Positions 43,342 through 51,829 of a stretch of DNA of 64,000 nt are shown here, piece by piece (the first letter of the stretch is position 1; every line of letters begins with the position of its first letter). The position numbers and the translations under genes were made by a program. Below the pieces are notes generated by a model that ran no database searches, was not told where the DNA came from, and was given only the letters and a program-made list of their open reading frames with translations. The DNA lies in assembly GCA_050949905.1 (NCBI GenBank), contig JBMNGP010000034.1, forward strand, positions 1 to 64,000, read 5' to 3'. Source of the stretch: DUML01 sp050949905. Its GTDB lineage: Bacteria > Bacillota > Desulfitobacteriia > Desulfitobacteriales > Syntrophobotulaceae.

Positions 43342-44763
43342 ATGAGGGAAGAAACTCGTCAAAAAATGCTTTCTGTGCTCTCGGTATCTTTTGCCGTAGC
43401 CTTCGCTCTGGCCTTAGGCTGGGGAATTTATGAATACCAAATGCTTAAGGAATACAAAATTAAAACTGAGAATCAGTATAAGCAAGCCTTAAATGATTTG
43501 GTCACAGCTTTAAACGAAGTGGAGACAAGTATGTCTAAGGCCAAAGTTGCCAACAGCCCTGCCCAGAAAGTACTCTATTTAGGGGAAACCTGGAAAGGAA
43601 GCAATGAGGCTGTCGCCAAACTTAGTTCCTTGCCTGCGGATGAAGTTGGCATTAGTTATGTTGATACCTTGGTCAACCAAGTTGGTGACTTCAGCAAGAC
43701 CATGACCAGGAAAGTAGCTTCAGTGGAAAAAATGAATGCTGAAGAGCAGGATATGTTTAACGATATGCATGAACGGGTGATTGATGTTAACCGCCATATT
43801 CAACAGCTTGCCAACCAATTTTATGCTGAAAACCTGGCTTGGGTTGACAAACAGCCTGGATTTCTGCAGAAGCTGGGAATCGGTAGGACAATCCAAACTT
43901 CAGCCCAGGGAGGAGAAAGCGGCGCCGAGGATCAACAAAAAGGCGAACAGGGCAAGCAGGAAACCCCGACTTCTGTCCGGGGCGGCCTCAAACAACTGGA
44001 TGCCAGCCTGCAGAAATATCCTCCCTTCACCTACCAAGGTGAGCTGGATAAACATACCGTAGCCAAACCTTTGGGGCTTCCTGAGGGTGAGATCAACGAA
44101 AACAAAGCAGTCGCCGTAGCTAAGGAGTTTCTCCAAAACCTTGGCTTCGAAAATGCCGTACCCCAGGTAACAGGCTTATCCCAGCAGCCTTTAGGCGGCT
44201 TTGACTTGACCTATAAAGAAGCCTATCTGGAAGTAAGCAAAAAGGGCGGCGTAGTAACTTTTTACCGTGATCAGAGGGAGATCGGCGACCGAAAATTAGA
44301 TGTTAAAAAGGGTGTGGATAAAGCTAATACTGCTTTAAATAAGCTCGGCTGGCAGCTGGCAGTTACTTCCACCCAGGACTTAGGTTCTTATCTGCAGATT
44401 GAAGCCGTTGCGGAGGAAGACAATGTAAGACTCTATCCGGATAAAGTACGAGTGACGGTAGCTATGGATAATGGCGAGGTTATAGGTTTCGATGCCAATC
44501 CCTACTATGCTTATCATCATGATCGCCAGTTAAATGCTAAGCTTACCCTGGAGGAGGCCAAAGCCAAACTCAATAAAAACTTTAAAATCTTGGAGAACAG
44601 GTTGGCCGTTATTTCCAAAGTTGGTACGGAAGAAGCTTTCTGCTATGAATTCCGGGGAACAGCCTTTGGCGAAGAATATTTAATCTATATTAATGCCGTG
44701 GACGGCTCGGAGGAAAAAATCAGTAGGGTAGTAGACACACCGAGGGGCAAACTAATTCAATAA
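43342..44763 (+). CDS. ypeB: Germination protein YpeB
   Basis: The 473-residue protein has an N-terminal membrane anchor (VLSVSFAVAFALALGWGIYEY) and a helical N-terminal region (about 30-190), then a hydrophilic spacer, and C-terminal PepSY-like repeats (NENKAVAVAKEFLQNLGF, VDKANTALNKLGWQ, LEEAKAKLNKNFK). YpeB binds and stabilises SleB in the spore, and each protein depends on the other. The order sleB-ypeB is conserved in spore formers. It starts behind AAGGGGGG. The following spacer is unusually structured. Confidence 0.94.
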   Translation: MREETRQKMLSVLSVSFAVAFALALGWGIYEYQMLKEYKIKTENQYKQALNDLVTALNEVETSMSKAKVANSPAQKVLYLGETWKGSNEAVAKLSSLPADEVGISYVDTLVNQVGDFSKTMTRKVASVEKMNAEEQDMFNDMHERVIDVNRHIQQLANQFYAENLAWVDKQPGFLQKLGIGRTIQTSAQGGESGAEDQQKGEQGKQETPTSVRGGLKQLDASLQKYPPFTYQGELDKHTVAKPLGLPEGEINENKAVAVAKEFLQNLGFENAVPQVTGLSQQPLGGFDLTYKEAYLEVSKKGGVVTFYRDQREIGDRKLDVKKGVDKANTALNKLGWQLAVTSTQDLGSYLQIEAVAEEDNVRLYPDKVRVTVAMDNGEVIGFDANPYYAYHHDRQLNAKLTLEEAKAKLNKNFKILENRLAVISKVGTEEAFCYEFRGTAFGEEYLIYINAVDGSEEKISRVVDTPRGKLIQ

Positions 44764-44860
44764 AATTTATGAATTTAATGATTTTGCTTAACGAGGGGAA
44801 AAAGTGCTTGCCAGGGCTTGAAATCTTGCCTCTTGAACCTTACAATATATTGGATTGCAA

Positions 44861-44893
44861 AAAAATAAGCAGAGAAAAAATCTTTCTCTGCTT
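44861..44893 (-). terminator. Perfect 11-bp hairpin with best T run on the minus strand
   Basis: AAGCAGAGAAA (44867-44877) and TTTCTCTGCTT (44883-44893) form a perfect stem with a five-base loop. The plus-strand tail is aacttatt, weak; the minus-strand tail is attttttt. It may end ypeB transcripts on the plus strand and antisense transcripts on the minus strand. Confidence 0.65.
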
Positions 44894-44945
44894 AACTTAT
44901 TACCTGACAACAGCAAAGCATGTCTCGTCCGAGGCTTTTAAATCC

Positions 44946-45013
44946 GTCCTGCATTAGGAAAGCCTGTCCTCAATGGGGATGACATGAGGGATAGGCCATC
45001 GCCCAAACAGGAC
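44946..45013 (+). ncRNA. Candidate structured RNA element upstream of argS
   Basis: GTCCTG (44946-44951) can pair with CAGGAC (45008-45013), enclosing CCTGTCC (44963-44969) pairing with GGGATAGG (44988-44995) and an inner ATG/CAT stem. The region is richer in GC than its surroundings. Homology to any known RNA family was not recognised. Confidence 0.3.
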
Positions 45014-45170
45014 ATTGTGGTCAAGGATGTAAATGCTGGTATTTTGAGTTAAGATGTAATAAAATCTTAGGTATGAGCTTGCGGTTAATTGCCTAAGATA
45101 GGATAGAACGGAAAAGGTAGGAATCATCAATTATTTTAGCGCCAAGTGATGGACTTAAGGAGGATCCGGC

Positions 45171-46856
45171 ATGAGTATCTACGAAAATATTAGAAATAAT
45201 ATATACCGGCGGCTGGAAGAAGCTGTCTTCAAGGCGAAAGCCAGTGGAGACTTGAATTTTGAGGAATGCCCTGCTTTTGTCCTGGAAGAGCCGCGGGAGC
45301 GCCAGCACGGTGATCTGGCAACTAATCTGGCCATGCTTTTAACCAAACAAGCTAAACGCGCACCGCGGGAGATTGCGGAAATAATTCTGAAGAATTTGCC
45401 GAAGGAAAACACTTGGATTTTGTCCTCGGAAATAGCCGGACCTGGCTTCATCAATTTCCGGCTTGATCCTGCCTGGCTGCAAGATGTTATTCCGGAAGTA
45501 TTGGCTCAGGGTGAGCAATATGGCTCAGTAAATATTGGGCAGGGGCAAAAAGTCCAGGTAGAGTTTGTCAGCGCCAATCCTACAGGCCTTTTACATATGG
45601 GCAATGCCAGGGGCGCGGCACTGGGCGACAGTTTGGCTTCTCTCTTGTCTATGGCCGGTTATCATGTGGAGAGAGAATTTTATATTAACGATGCCGGCAA
45701 TCAAATCCATAATTTTGCCCTCTCTCTGGAAGCACGCTATTTGGAGCAGTTTGGCCGGGAGGTAGAATTTCCGGAAGCGGGTTACCATGGGGAAGATTTG
45801 ATTGATACAGTTAAAAAGATTATTGAGAGGGATGGCGACCGTTATCTGAAGATGCCGGCTGAACAGCGCCGGGAAGCGCTTGTCCGCTATGCCTTAACAG
45901 AAAAGATAACAGCGATCAAAGGAACACTGGAGGATTTCGGGGTTTTTTACGATGTATGGTTTAGTGAACAATCCCTGCATGACTCCGGCTATATCCAGGA
46001 GACAATGCAGTTTTTAAAAGACAAAGGCTATATTTATGAGCAGGAAGATGCCCTCTGGTTTAAAGCAACTTTGCTGGGCGATGAGAAGGATGAAGTCATA
46101 GTTCGTTCCAATGGCTTAGCAACTTATTTTGCTGCAGATATTGCCTATCATCGTCATAAGTTTGAGCGTGGTTTCAGTAAAGTAATCAATATTTGGGGAG
46201 CAGACCACCATGGCCATGTGGCCAGGATGAAAGGAGCGATGCAAGCTCTTGGCTATGAACCGGACTCTCTGCAGATTATTCTGATGCAGCTGGTTAGGCT
46301 AATCCAAGGTGGAGAAGTCGTCCGCATGTCCAAACGTTCCGGCCGGTATATTACTTTGAGAGAGCTTATGGATGAGGTAGGGAAGGATGCCGCCAGGTTT
46401 TTCTTTATCCTCCGGGATCCTGATTCTACTGTAGAATTTGATTTGGATCTGGCTAAGGAGGAGTCTGCGGACAATCCGGTTTATTATGTGCAGTATGCGC
46501 ATGCCCGACTCTGCAGTATTTTGAGACAAGCTAGGGACTTAGGATATGACCCGGAGGTTGTGCCCAGCCGGGAGCAGCTGGCTCTCTTAATTTCCCCGGA
46601 AGAAAGGGATTTGCTCAAGAAAATTGCTGATCTGCCGGGGGAAATAGCGCTGGCTGCTAAGCTTACCGAACCCCATCGCTTAGCAAGATATATTTTGGAT
46701 TTAGCCGCTTTATTTCATACTTTTTACAACAGCCAGCGAGTACTGGTGGAGGAGGAAAACTTAAGGTCAGCCCGCTTAAGCCTGGTTCGGTCTGTCAGGT
46801 ATGTCTTGGCCAATGTATTAAAAGTACTCGGAGTTTCAGCCCCGGAAAGAATGTAA
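45171..46856 (+). CDS. argS: Arginyl-tRNA synthetase
   Basis: The 561-residue class I synthetase charges tRNA-Arg. It shows the ArgRS N-terminal domain (about 1-110), the HIGH-like motif SANPTGLLHMGNARG near residue 130, the KMSKS-like VVRMSKRSG near 385, and the DALR anticodon-binding domain ending VLGVSAPERM. The ATG follows AAGGAGG. It begins the long plus-strand housekeeping run that reaches the right edge. pyrG follows after 107 bases. Confidence 0.96.
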   Translation: MSIYENIRNNIYRRLEEAVFKAKASGDLNFEECPAFVLEEPRERQHGDLATNLAMLLTKQAKRAPREIAEIILKNLPKENTWILSSEIAGPGFINFRLDPAWLQDVIPEVLAQGEQYGSVNIGQGQKVQVEFVSANPTGLLHMGNARGAALGDSLASLLSMAGYHVEREFYINDAGNQIHNFALSLEARYLEQFGREVEFPEAGYHGEDLIDTVKKIIERDGDRYLKMPAEQRREALVRYALTEKITAIKGTLEDFGVFYDVWFSEQSLHDSGYIQETMQFLKDKGYIYEQEDALWFKATLLGDEKDEVIVRSNGLATYFAADIAYHRHKFERGFSKVINIWGADHHGHVARMKGAMQALGYEPDSLQIILMQLVRLIQGGEVVRMSKRSGRYITLRELMDEVGKDAARFFFILRDPDSTVEFDLDLAKEESADNPVYYVQYAHARLCSILRQARDLGYDPEVVPSREQLALLISPEERDLLKKIADLPGEIALAAKLTEPHRLARYILDLAALFHTFYNSQRVLVEEENLRSARLSLVRSVRYVLANVLKVLGVSAPERM

Positions 46857-46963
46857 ATTAAATATGGATACCAAGCAGGAATGGCTTTGGTTCAGTGAAG
46901 TTATGGGATTTTAAGAACAACGGATTTTTGACTACGAGATATTGAAGAAAGGGTAGAAAAAGG

Positions 46964-48568
46964 ATGACCAAATTCGTATTTGTAACCGGAGGAGTGGTTA
47001 GTTCCCTGGGAAAAGGAATAACGGCAGCTTCTTTAGGGTGTTTGCTCAAAAACAGGGGACTAAAAGTGGCTATCCAAAAATTTGATCCGTATATCAACGT
47101 TGACCCCGGAACGATGAGCCCTTATCAGCATGGTGAAGTCTTTGTCACTGACGATGGTGCAGAAACCGACCTGGACCTTGGCCATTACGAGAGGTTTATT
47201 GATGTCCCGCTTTCCCGCAACAGCAATATCACCGCCGGTAAAATTTACTGGTCGGTTATAACCAAGGAACGCAAAGGGGAATACCTGGGTGGCACGGTAC
47301 AGGTTATCCCCCATGTAACCAATGAGATTAAAGAACGCATCTACGACGTAGCCCGCGAAAGCAACCCCGACATCGTGATTACCGAAATAGGCGGAACGGT
47401 GGGGGATATCGAATCACTACCTTTCCTGGAAGCCATCCGCCAGGTGCGGGGAGACATGGGTAGGGAGAATGTTTGTTATATTCATGTCACCCTGCTGCCT
47501 TACCTCGCGGCTTCCGAAGAGGTAAAAACCAAGCCCACCCAGCATTCGGTCAAGGAATTGAGGGGAATCGGTATCCAGCCGAATATTTTAGTTTGCCGGG
47601 CTGATCAGGATATTAATGACGATCTGAAAGAAAAACTAGCCTTACTCTGTGATCTGGATAAAGAGGCTATTATTACGGCTACAACAGCTCCGACCATTTA
47701 TGAGGTTCCGCTTCTGATCCAGCAGGAAGGCCTGGATGATATAGTGCTAAGGCGTTTAGGCCTGGAAGCACCACCGGCGGATATGACCGCCTGGGAGAAA
47801 ATGGTGAAAAAAATTAAGTCACCCTGCAAGCATACGGAAATTGCTATCGTCGGTAAATATGTAGCTTTACCGGATGCCTACTTAAGTGTGGCCGAAGCAT
47901 TGCGCCATGCCGGGACCGAGCAAGGGGCAGGGGTGAAAATTCGTTGGATTAATGCCGAAGAGTTGGAAGATCCGGGTGTATCTTTAAGCGAAGTCTTTGC
48001 AGGGGTTGATGGCATCTTGGTTCCCGGAGGATTTGGCAGCCGGGGAATTGAAGGCAAGATCAAAGCCATCCAGTATGCTCGCGAGCAGAAGGTGCCCTAT
48101 CTGGGCATATGCTTGGGGATGCAGTGTGCGATAGTGGAGTTTGCCCGCAATGTCTGCGGTTTAAATGGAGCAAACAGCACGGAATTTAACCGGGATTGTG
48201 AGCATCCGGTGATCGATCTTTTGCCTGAACAAAAAGGGATTGAAGATCTTGGGGGGACAATGCGTTTAGGAATTTCGCCGATTAAGCTTCAAGCTGCCAG
48301 CAAAGCCTCTGCTGTTTATCAGCAAGAGGAAATCTACGAAAGGCACCGCCACCGCTTTGAATTTAATAACGAATACCGGGAAATATTTACGCAAAAACAG
48401 TTTCTTTTTTCCGGGACATCGCCGGACGGACGTTTGGTGGAAATTATCGAATACCCCGATCATCCTTGGTTTGTGGCCTCCCAATTCCATCCGGAATTCA
48501 AATCCCGCCCCAATAGGCCTCATCCCCTTTTCCGAGGGTTTATTACAGCCGCTTTAAATCAGAAGTAA
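46964..48568 (+). CDS. pyrG: CTP synthase
   Basis: The 534-residue enzyme aminates UTP to CTP with glutamine. The synthetase domain starts KFVFVTGGVVSSLGKGI with the P-loop-like SLGKG, and contains DPYINVDPGTMSPYQHGEVFV. The glutaminase domain has the nucleophile Cys in YLGICLGMQ near residue 380 and the His/Glu pair in QFHPEFKSRP near the end. The ribosome binding site is weak (AAAGGG about 12 bases upstream), which would fit regulated expression, but no pyrG attenuation signal was identified. Confidence 0.96.
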   Translation: MTKFVFVTGGVVSSLGKGITAASLGCLLKNRGLKVAIQKFDPYINVDPGTMSPYQHGEVFVTDDGAETDLDLGHYERFIDVPLSRNSNITAGKIYWSVITKERKGEYLGGTVQVIPHVTNEIKERIYDVARESNPDIVITEIGGTVGDIESLPFLEAIRQVRGDMGRENVCYIHVTLLPYLAASEEVKTKPTQHSVKELRGIGIQPNILVCRADQDINDDLKEKLALLCDLDKEAIITATTAPTIYEVPLLIQQEGLDDIVLRRLGLEAPPADMTAWEKMVKKIKSPCKHTEIAIVGKYVALPDAYLSVAEALRHAGTEQGAGVKIRWINAEELEDPGVSLSEVFAGVDGILVPGGFGSRGIEGKIKAIQYAREQKVPYLGICLGMQCAIVEFARNVCGLNGANSTEFNRDCEHPVIDLLPEQKGIEDLGGTMRLGISPIKLQAASKASAVYQQEEIYERHRHRFEFNNEYREIFTQKQFLFSGTSPDGRLVEIIEYPDHPWFVASQFHPEFKSRPNRPHPLFRGFITAALNQK

Positions 48569-48584
48569 GAACGATATTCAATGC

Positions 48585-48600
48585 CAAGAACCGGTTCTTG
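48585..48600. promoter_or_regulatory. 16-bp perfect palindrome between pyrG and the FemX-like gene
   Basis: CAAGAACCGGTTCTTG is perfectly symmetric. It has no loop and so is a better protein-binding site than a terminator, although the downstream ggctttttctttt could supply a T run to a hairpin formed with GCCA (48583-48586) and TGGC. It lies 17 bases after pyrG. Confidence 0.45.
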
Positions 48601-48686
48601 AGGAAGGGATCGGGGACTGGCTTTTTCTTTTAGGTGGTATCTGGTAAGGAACGGCTGGCAATAATGTCTTTAGGAGGTAAACAGTA

Positions 48687-49781
48687 ATGCACTATACTGC
48701 CAAATGGCTGGAAAACAAAGATAAGGACTTATTCAATTCGTTTATTTGCCGCCATCCCAAGGGACATGCTATGCAATTATGGGAGTGGGGAGATATTAAA
48801 GGCCGAACCGGCTGGCAGCCCTGGCGTTTGATCCTGGAGAGCGAGGGAGAAATTGTAGCTGCGGCCACTATCCTGGAGAGAAAACTGCCCTTTTTGGGAG
48901 CCCCCATTTTTTATTGCCCTCGCGGGCCGGTTGTTGACATGGCGGATAGGGAGCAATTAGCGGCGGTATTCCGGGAAATTAAAGAATTGGCCAAAAAGCG
49001 CCGCGCTATCCTTGTAAAAATTGACCCCGATATTAAGAATGACCCTAACAACCCCGGACCGGCGGCAGACCTCAGAGAATTTCTGGTGGGGGCGGGTTTC
49101 AAGCAGGTTGACAAAGGTCAGAACTTTGAGGGTGTGCAGCCTAAATTTGTTTTTCGCCTGGATATTTCGCCGGATGAAGATACACTTTTAGCTAATATGC
49201 ATCAAAAAACTCGCTATAATATCCGCCTGGCGATGAAAAAAGGGGTTAAAATTCGCTTTGGAACCAGGGAAGACCTGCCGGAATTTTACCGGGTGTTGCA
49301 GGAAACAACGGCCAGAGACAATTTTCTGGTTAGGTCTTATGCTTATTTTGAAGACTTATATGACACCTTGGTGCCGGCCGGTTATGGCCAGCTTTTTATC
49401 GGTGAATACGCAGGACAAATTATTGCCGGAACCTTGGCTTTTATCACCGGGAAGAAAGCCTGGTATATTTATGGTGCTTCTGCCAACTCGCACCGCAATG
49501 TTATGCCTAATTATCTTATCCAGTGGGAAATGATTCGCTGGGCTAAAGCCAACGGGTGTACTTTATATGACTTCCGGGGGGTATCCGGGGATTTAAGTGA
49601 AAACAATCCTCTCTATGGTCTGTATAAGTTCAAAAAAGGGTTTAATGGAGAGTTTGTGGAATTTATCGGGGAATGGGACTATGTCTACAGGCCGCTTTTT
49701 TATGCTCTTTGGCAGCTGGCCGAGAAAGTTTATTCCGGCGGGCTGAAAAATATGCTGGTGCGCCTGCGGCATAGATCATAG
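48687..49781 (+). CDS. FemAB/FemX-type aminoacyltransferase
   Basis: The 364-residue protein belongs to the Fem family, which adds amino acids from aminoacyl-tRNA to the peptidoglycan stem peptide. It has the two GNAT-like halves: the first with AMQLWEWGDIKGRTGW (residues about 28-43) and PIFYCPRGPVVD; the second with MHQKTRYNIRLAMKKGV and HRNVMPNYLIQWEMIRWAKANGC, then YDFRGVSGD and YKFKKGFNGEFVEFIGEWD, which are family signatures. It lacks the long coiled-coil arm of FemA and so resembles FemX/MurM-like single-step enzymes. alr follows after 92 bases, an interesting pairing in cell-wall synthesis. Confidence 0.9.
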   Translation: MHYTAKWLENKDKDLFNSFICRHPKGHAMQLWEWGDIKGRTGWQPWRLILESEGEIVAAATILERKLPFLGAPIFYCPRGPVVDMADREQLAAVFREIKELAKKRRAILVKIDPDIKNDPNNPGPAADLREFLVGAGFKQVDKGQNFEGVQPKFVFRLDISPDEDTLLANMHQKTRYNIRLAMKKGVKIRFGTREDLPEFYRVLQETTARDNFLVRSYAYFEDLYDTLVPAGYGQLFIGEYAGQIIAGTLAFITGKKAWYIYGASANSHRNVMPNYLIQWEMIRWAKANGCTLYDFRGVSGDLSENNPLYGLYKFKKGFNGEFVEFIGEWDYVYRPLFYALWQLAEKVYSGGLKNMLVRLRHRS

Positions 49782-49873
49782 CAATAGCCGGCTGCTGTTA
49801 CCCATGATGTTTTATTACTCTTTTTTGTCCTATTTACAAGGATTTATTAGAAGTCAGGCGAAAGGATTCTACA

Positions 49874-51073
49874 ATGGCTGATCTTTGGATTGAAGTTGAT
49901 CTGGATGCGGTAATTCATAATTATCACGAAATATTAGCCAAGCTTTCCCCGGAGTGTCAGCTGATGGCCGTGGTCAAGGCCGATGCTTATGGCCTGGGGG
50001 CGGTAGAAGTGGCCAAAAGCTTAGAAGCAGAGGGCTGCCGGGCGTTTGCCGTGACAACCATTGCCGAGGCTTTAATCTTGCGGCGGGAGGGCTTACAAGG
50101 GAGAATTCTGGTCTTAGGGCCTAGCAGCAAAGAAGATTGGGGACAGGCTATAGCCCAAGGGGTGGAGCTGACGGTCTCGCAGCTGGAATGGATTCCCCTT
50201 CTGGAGGAAACTGCCGTCCAAAACGGTTGTGAGGCTTTCATTCATCTTAAACTGGAGACCGGGATGGGTCGGACAGGCTTTACCGGGGACCAACTCACCG
50301 CAGTGGCGGAGGCTTTGCAACAATCCGCCCATCTATCAATTGTAGGAGCTTACACTCATTTTGCCCGGGGAGCTCAGCGGGATCAAGCTTATACCCGCAG
50401 TCAATATGAGAAGTTTCAAAGCTATGTAGGCCAGCTGGAAGAAATGGGCCTGAGCATACCTTTGAAGCATGTCTGCAACAGTGCGGCCTTTCTCGATTAC
50501 CCGGAATACCATCTTAACATGGTCAGGGTTGGTACATTGCTCGGGGGGCACTTTCCTGCCCCTGCTTTTGCCGGGACACTGAACCTTAAAGATCCCTGGA
50601 CGGCGAAGGCCAAGATTGTCCACCTGCAAAAGGCTGCTCAAGGGACTTATGTCGGCTATCAAAGCATTTATAAATGCAAGCGGGATACCTCTTTAGCCGT
50701 GGTGCCCGTTGGTTATGCCGATGGTTTTGGCCTGGAACCGAAACTAGTCCCCCAGGGGCTGGCGGACTTGGCCAAAATATTCATCAAGAATACGGCGGCT
50801 CTTTTGGGCCTTCACCTAGGAAGAGAAAAAATCCTGCTGCGGGGACAGACTGTTAGTACCGCGGGCAAGATTGGCATGCAACTGACTGTTTTAGATACAG
50901 GCCGGCTTCCCGTAGAGCTCGGGGAAGAAGTAGTAATTCCCTTAAGGAGAACGCTGGCTAACCCGCGTATACCAAGAATCTACAAAAAGAATGGAAAAAT
51001 TTATAGAAAAAGGGTAATTGAAGAAGGATTTTTGTCAATAAATGAAGAATCAATTAGTTTATCCGATGTCTAA
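49874..51073 (+). CDS. alr: Alanine racemase family enzyme, divergent
   Basis: The 399-residue PLP enzyme has the lysine motif AVVKADAYGLGA near residue 35, GMGRTGF, HVCNSAAFLDYPEY and the PLP-contacting Arg in NMVRVGTLLGG, and a catalytic Tyr in VGYQSIYK followed by VVPVGYADGFG. The usual CMDQ-type substrate-gate motif reads AGKIGMQLTVLD instead, and a C-terminal extension (about 370-399) is Lys/Arg-rich. It supplies D-Ala for the wall in the normal case; the altered gate could mean a different or broader substrate. It sits between the femX-like gene and spo0F. Confidence 0.85.
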   Translation: MADLWIEVDLDAVIHNYHEILAKLSPECQLMAVVKADAYGLGAVEVAKSLEAEGCRAFAVTTIAEALILRREGLQGRILVLGPSSKEDWGQAIAQGVELTVSQLEWIPLLEETAVQNGCEAFIHLKLETGMGRTGFTGDQLTAVAEALQQSAHLSIVGAYTHFARGAQRDQAYTRSQYEKFQSYVGQLEEMGLSIPLKHVCNSAAFLDYPEYHLNMVRVGTLLGGHFPAPAFAGTLNLKDPWTAKAKIVHLQKAAQGTYVGYQSIYKCKRDTSLAVVPVGYADGFGLEPKLVPQGLADLAKIFIKNTAALLGLHLGREKILLRGQTVSTAGKIGMQLTVLDTGRLPVELGEEVVIPLRRTLANPRIPRIYKKNGKIYRKRVIEEGFLSINEESISLSDV

Positions 51074-51227
51074 AAATTTATTACCGATAAATGTTCCAAG
51101 CGAAAAATACATATATAACTATATAGAAGAAATGAAATATAAAGTGCTGGAAACAAGTGCGGAAGCTAAAAGCTGGGATTTATTTCTAAGCACAAATCGA
51201 AAACCGAAGGGGAGAGGTAGTTGTTAA
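51066..51227 (+). CDS. Possible small gene overlapping the start of spo0F
   Basis: An open frame of 53 residues starts at ATG 51066 inside the end of alr and overlaps the spo0F start. The predicted peptide (MSKNLLPINVPSEKYIYN onward) is soluble and partly helical. There is no ribosome binding site before the ATG and the region is very AT-rich, so it may be non-coding. Without a homologue it stays a weak call. Confidence 0.2.
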   Translation: MSKNLLPINVPSEKYIYNYIEEMKYKVLETSAEAKSWDLFLSTNRKPKGRGSC

Positions 51228-51601
51228 AGTTACTGATTGTTGATGACCAGAAAGGGATTAGAAGACTTTTAACTGAGGTTTTCCTGGAGTATGGCTATGA
51301 AATTGAATCCTGTGCTAATGGTTTGAAAGCTTTGGAGTTAATACCGGAGTTCAAACCTGATTTAATCATCATGGATGTTAAGATGCCGGGAATGAATGGC
51401 ATAGATGTTATAAAAAAAGTAAGAGAGACGAATAAGGATATTAAGGTAATTATGATGACTGCTTATGGTGACCAGCACTATATCAGCCAGGCTGAAGCTT
51501 TGGATGTTGCTAAGTTTATTATTAAGCCCTTCGACTTGAATGAACTTAAAAAACAAGTAGGGGAAATTCTCCAGGATAAAGATTTTTGGATTGGGAGTTA
51601 A
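51221..51601 (+). CDS. spo0F: Sporulation initiation phosphotransferase Spo0F-like receiver
   Basis: The 126-residue single receiver domain has the acidic pocket LLIVDDQKGIRRLL, the phosphorylated Asp in LIIMDVKMPGMNGIDV, Thr in MMTAYGD and Lys in FIIKPFDLNELK. The length and the QKGIRRLL and MMTAYGD sequences match Spo0F, the first receiver in the sporulation phosphorelay. The following genes (zinc-ribbon protein, fba, transaldolase-like) repeat the spo0F-fba neighbourhood of B. subtilis, which supports the name. It starts at TTG behind GGAGAGG and ends at a strong terminator. Confidence 0.87.
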   Translation: MLKLLIVDDQKGIRRLLTEVFLEYGYEIESCANGLKALELIPEFKPDLIIMDVKMPGMNGIDVIKKVRETNKDIKVIMMTAYGDQHYISQAEALDVAKFIIKPFDLNELKKQVGEILQDKDFWIGS

Positions 51602-51684
51602 GCGTTCCGGAGCTTGTGGCTCCTAATTGCCTCTACTCAAACTTTGCGGGAGCTTGAAGAAAAGCTCAATTCCAGGCAAGAAAG

Positions 51685-51719
51685 CAGACCAACCTTTGCG
51701 GTTAGAAGTCTGTTTTTTT
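51685..51719 (+). terminator. Terminator of the alr-spo0F region
   Basis: CAGAC (51685-51689) and AACC (51691-51694) pair with GTCTG (51708-51712) and GGTT (51700-51703), followed by seven T. Confidence 0.85.
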
Positions 51720-51829
51720 CTTTTTGGCTTTTTGGGGAAAGCCGTTAAGAATTATTCCTAAATTCCTCGGTATAAGGCAGGAAAACTATTGCCGTTGGAG
51801 AAATATATCTGGGAGGAGAGTGGGAAATC

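Larger units (their letters stand above)
44764..45170 (+). other. Gene-free, structured spacer between ypeB and argS
   Basis: This 407-base stretch carries no supported gene: an open frame at 44769-44957 has no ribosome binding site and runs through a perfect hairpin. The left part holds the hairpin at 44861-44893; the middle (44946-45013) can fold into nested stems; the right part is AT-rich and leads to AGGAGG before argS. No T-box (AGGGTGG) or known riboswitch core was recognised. Confidence 0.55.

Noticed and set aside
44769..44957. Small gene after ypeB
   Set aside because: It has no ribosome binding site and runs through a perfect 11-bp hairpin.
44946..45170. T-box leader of argS
   Set aside because: No AGGGTGGNACCGCG antiterminator motif was found.
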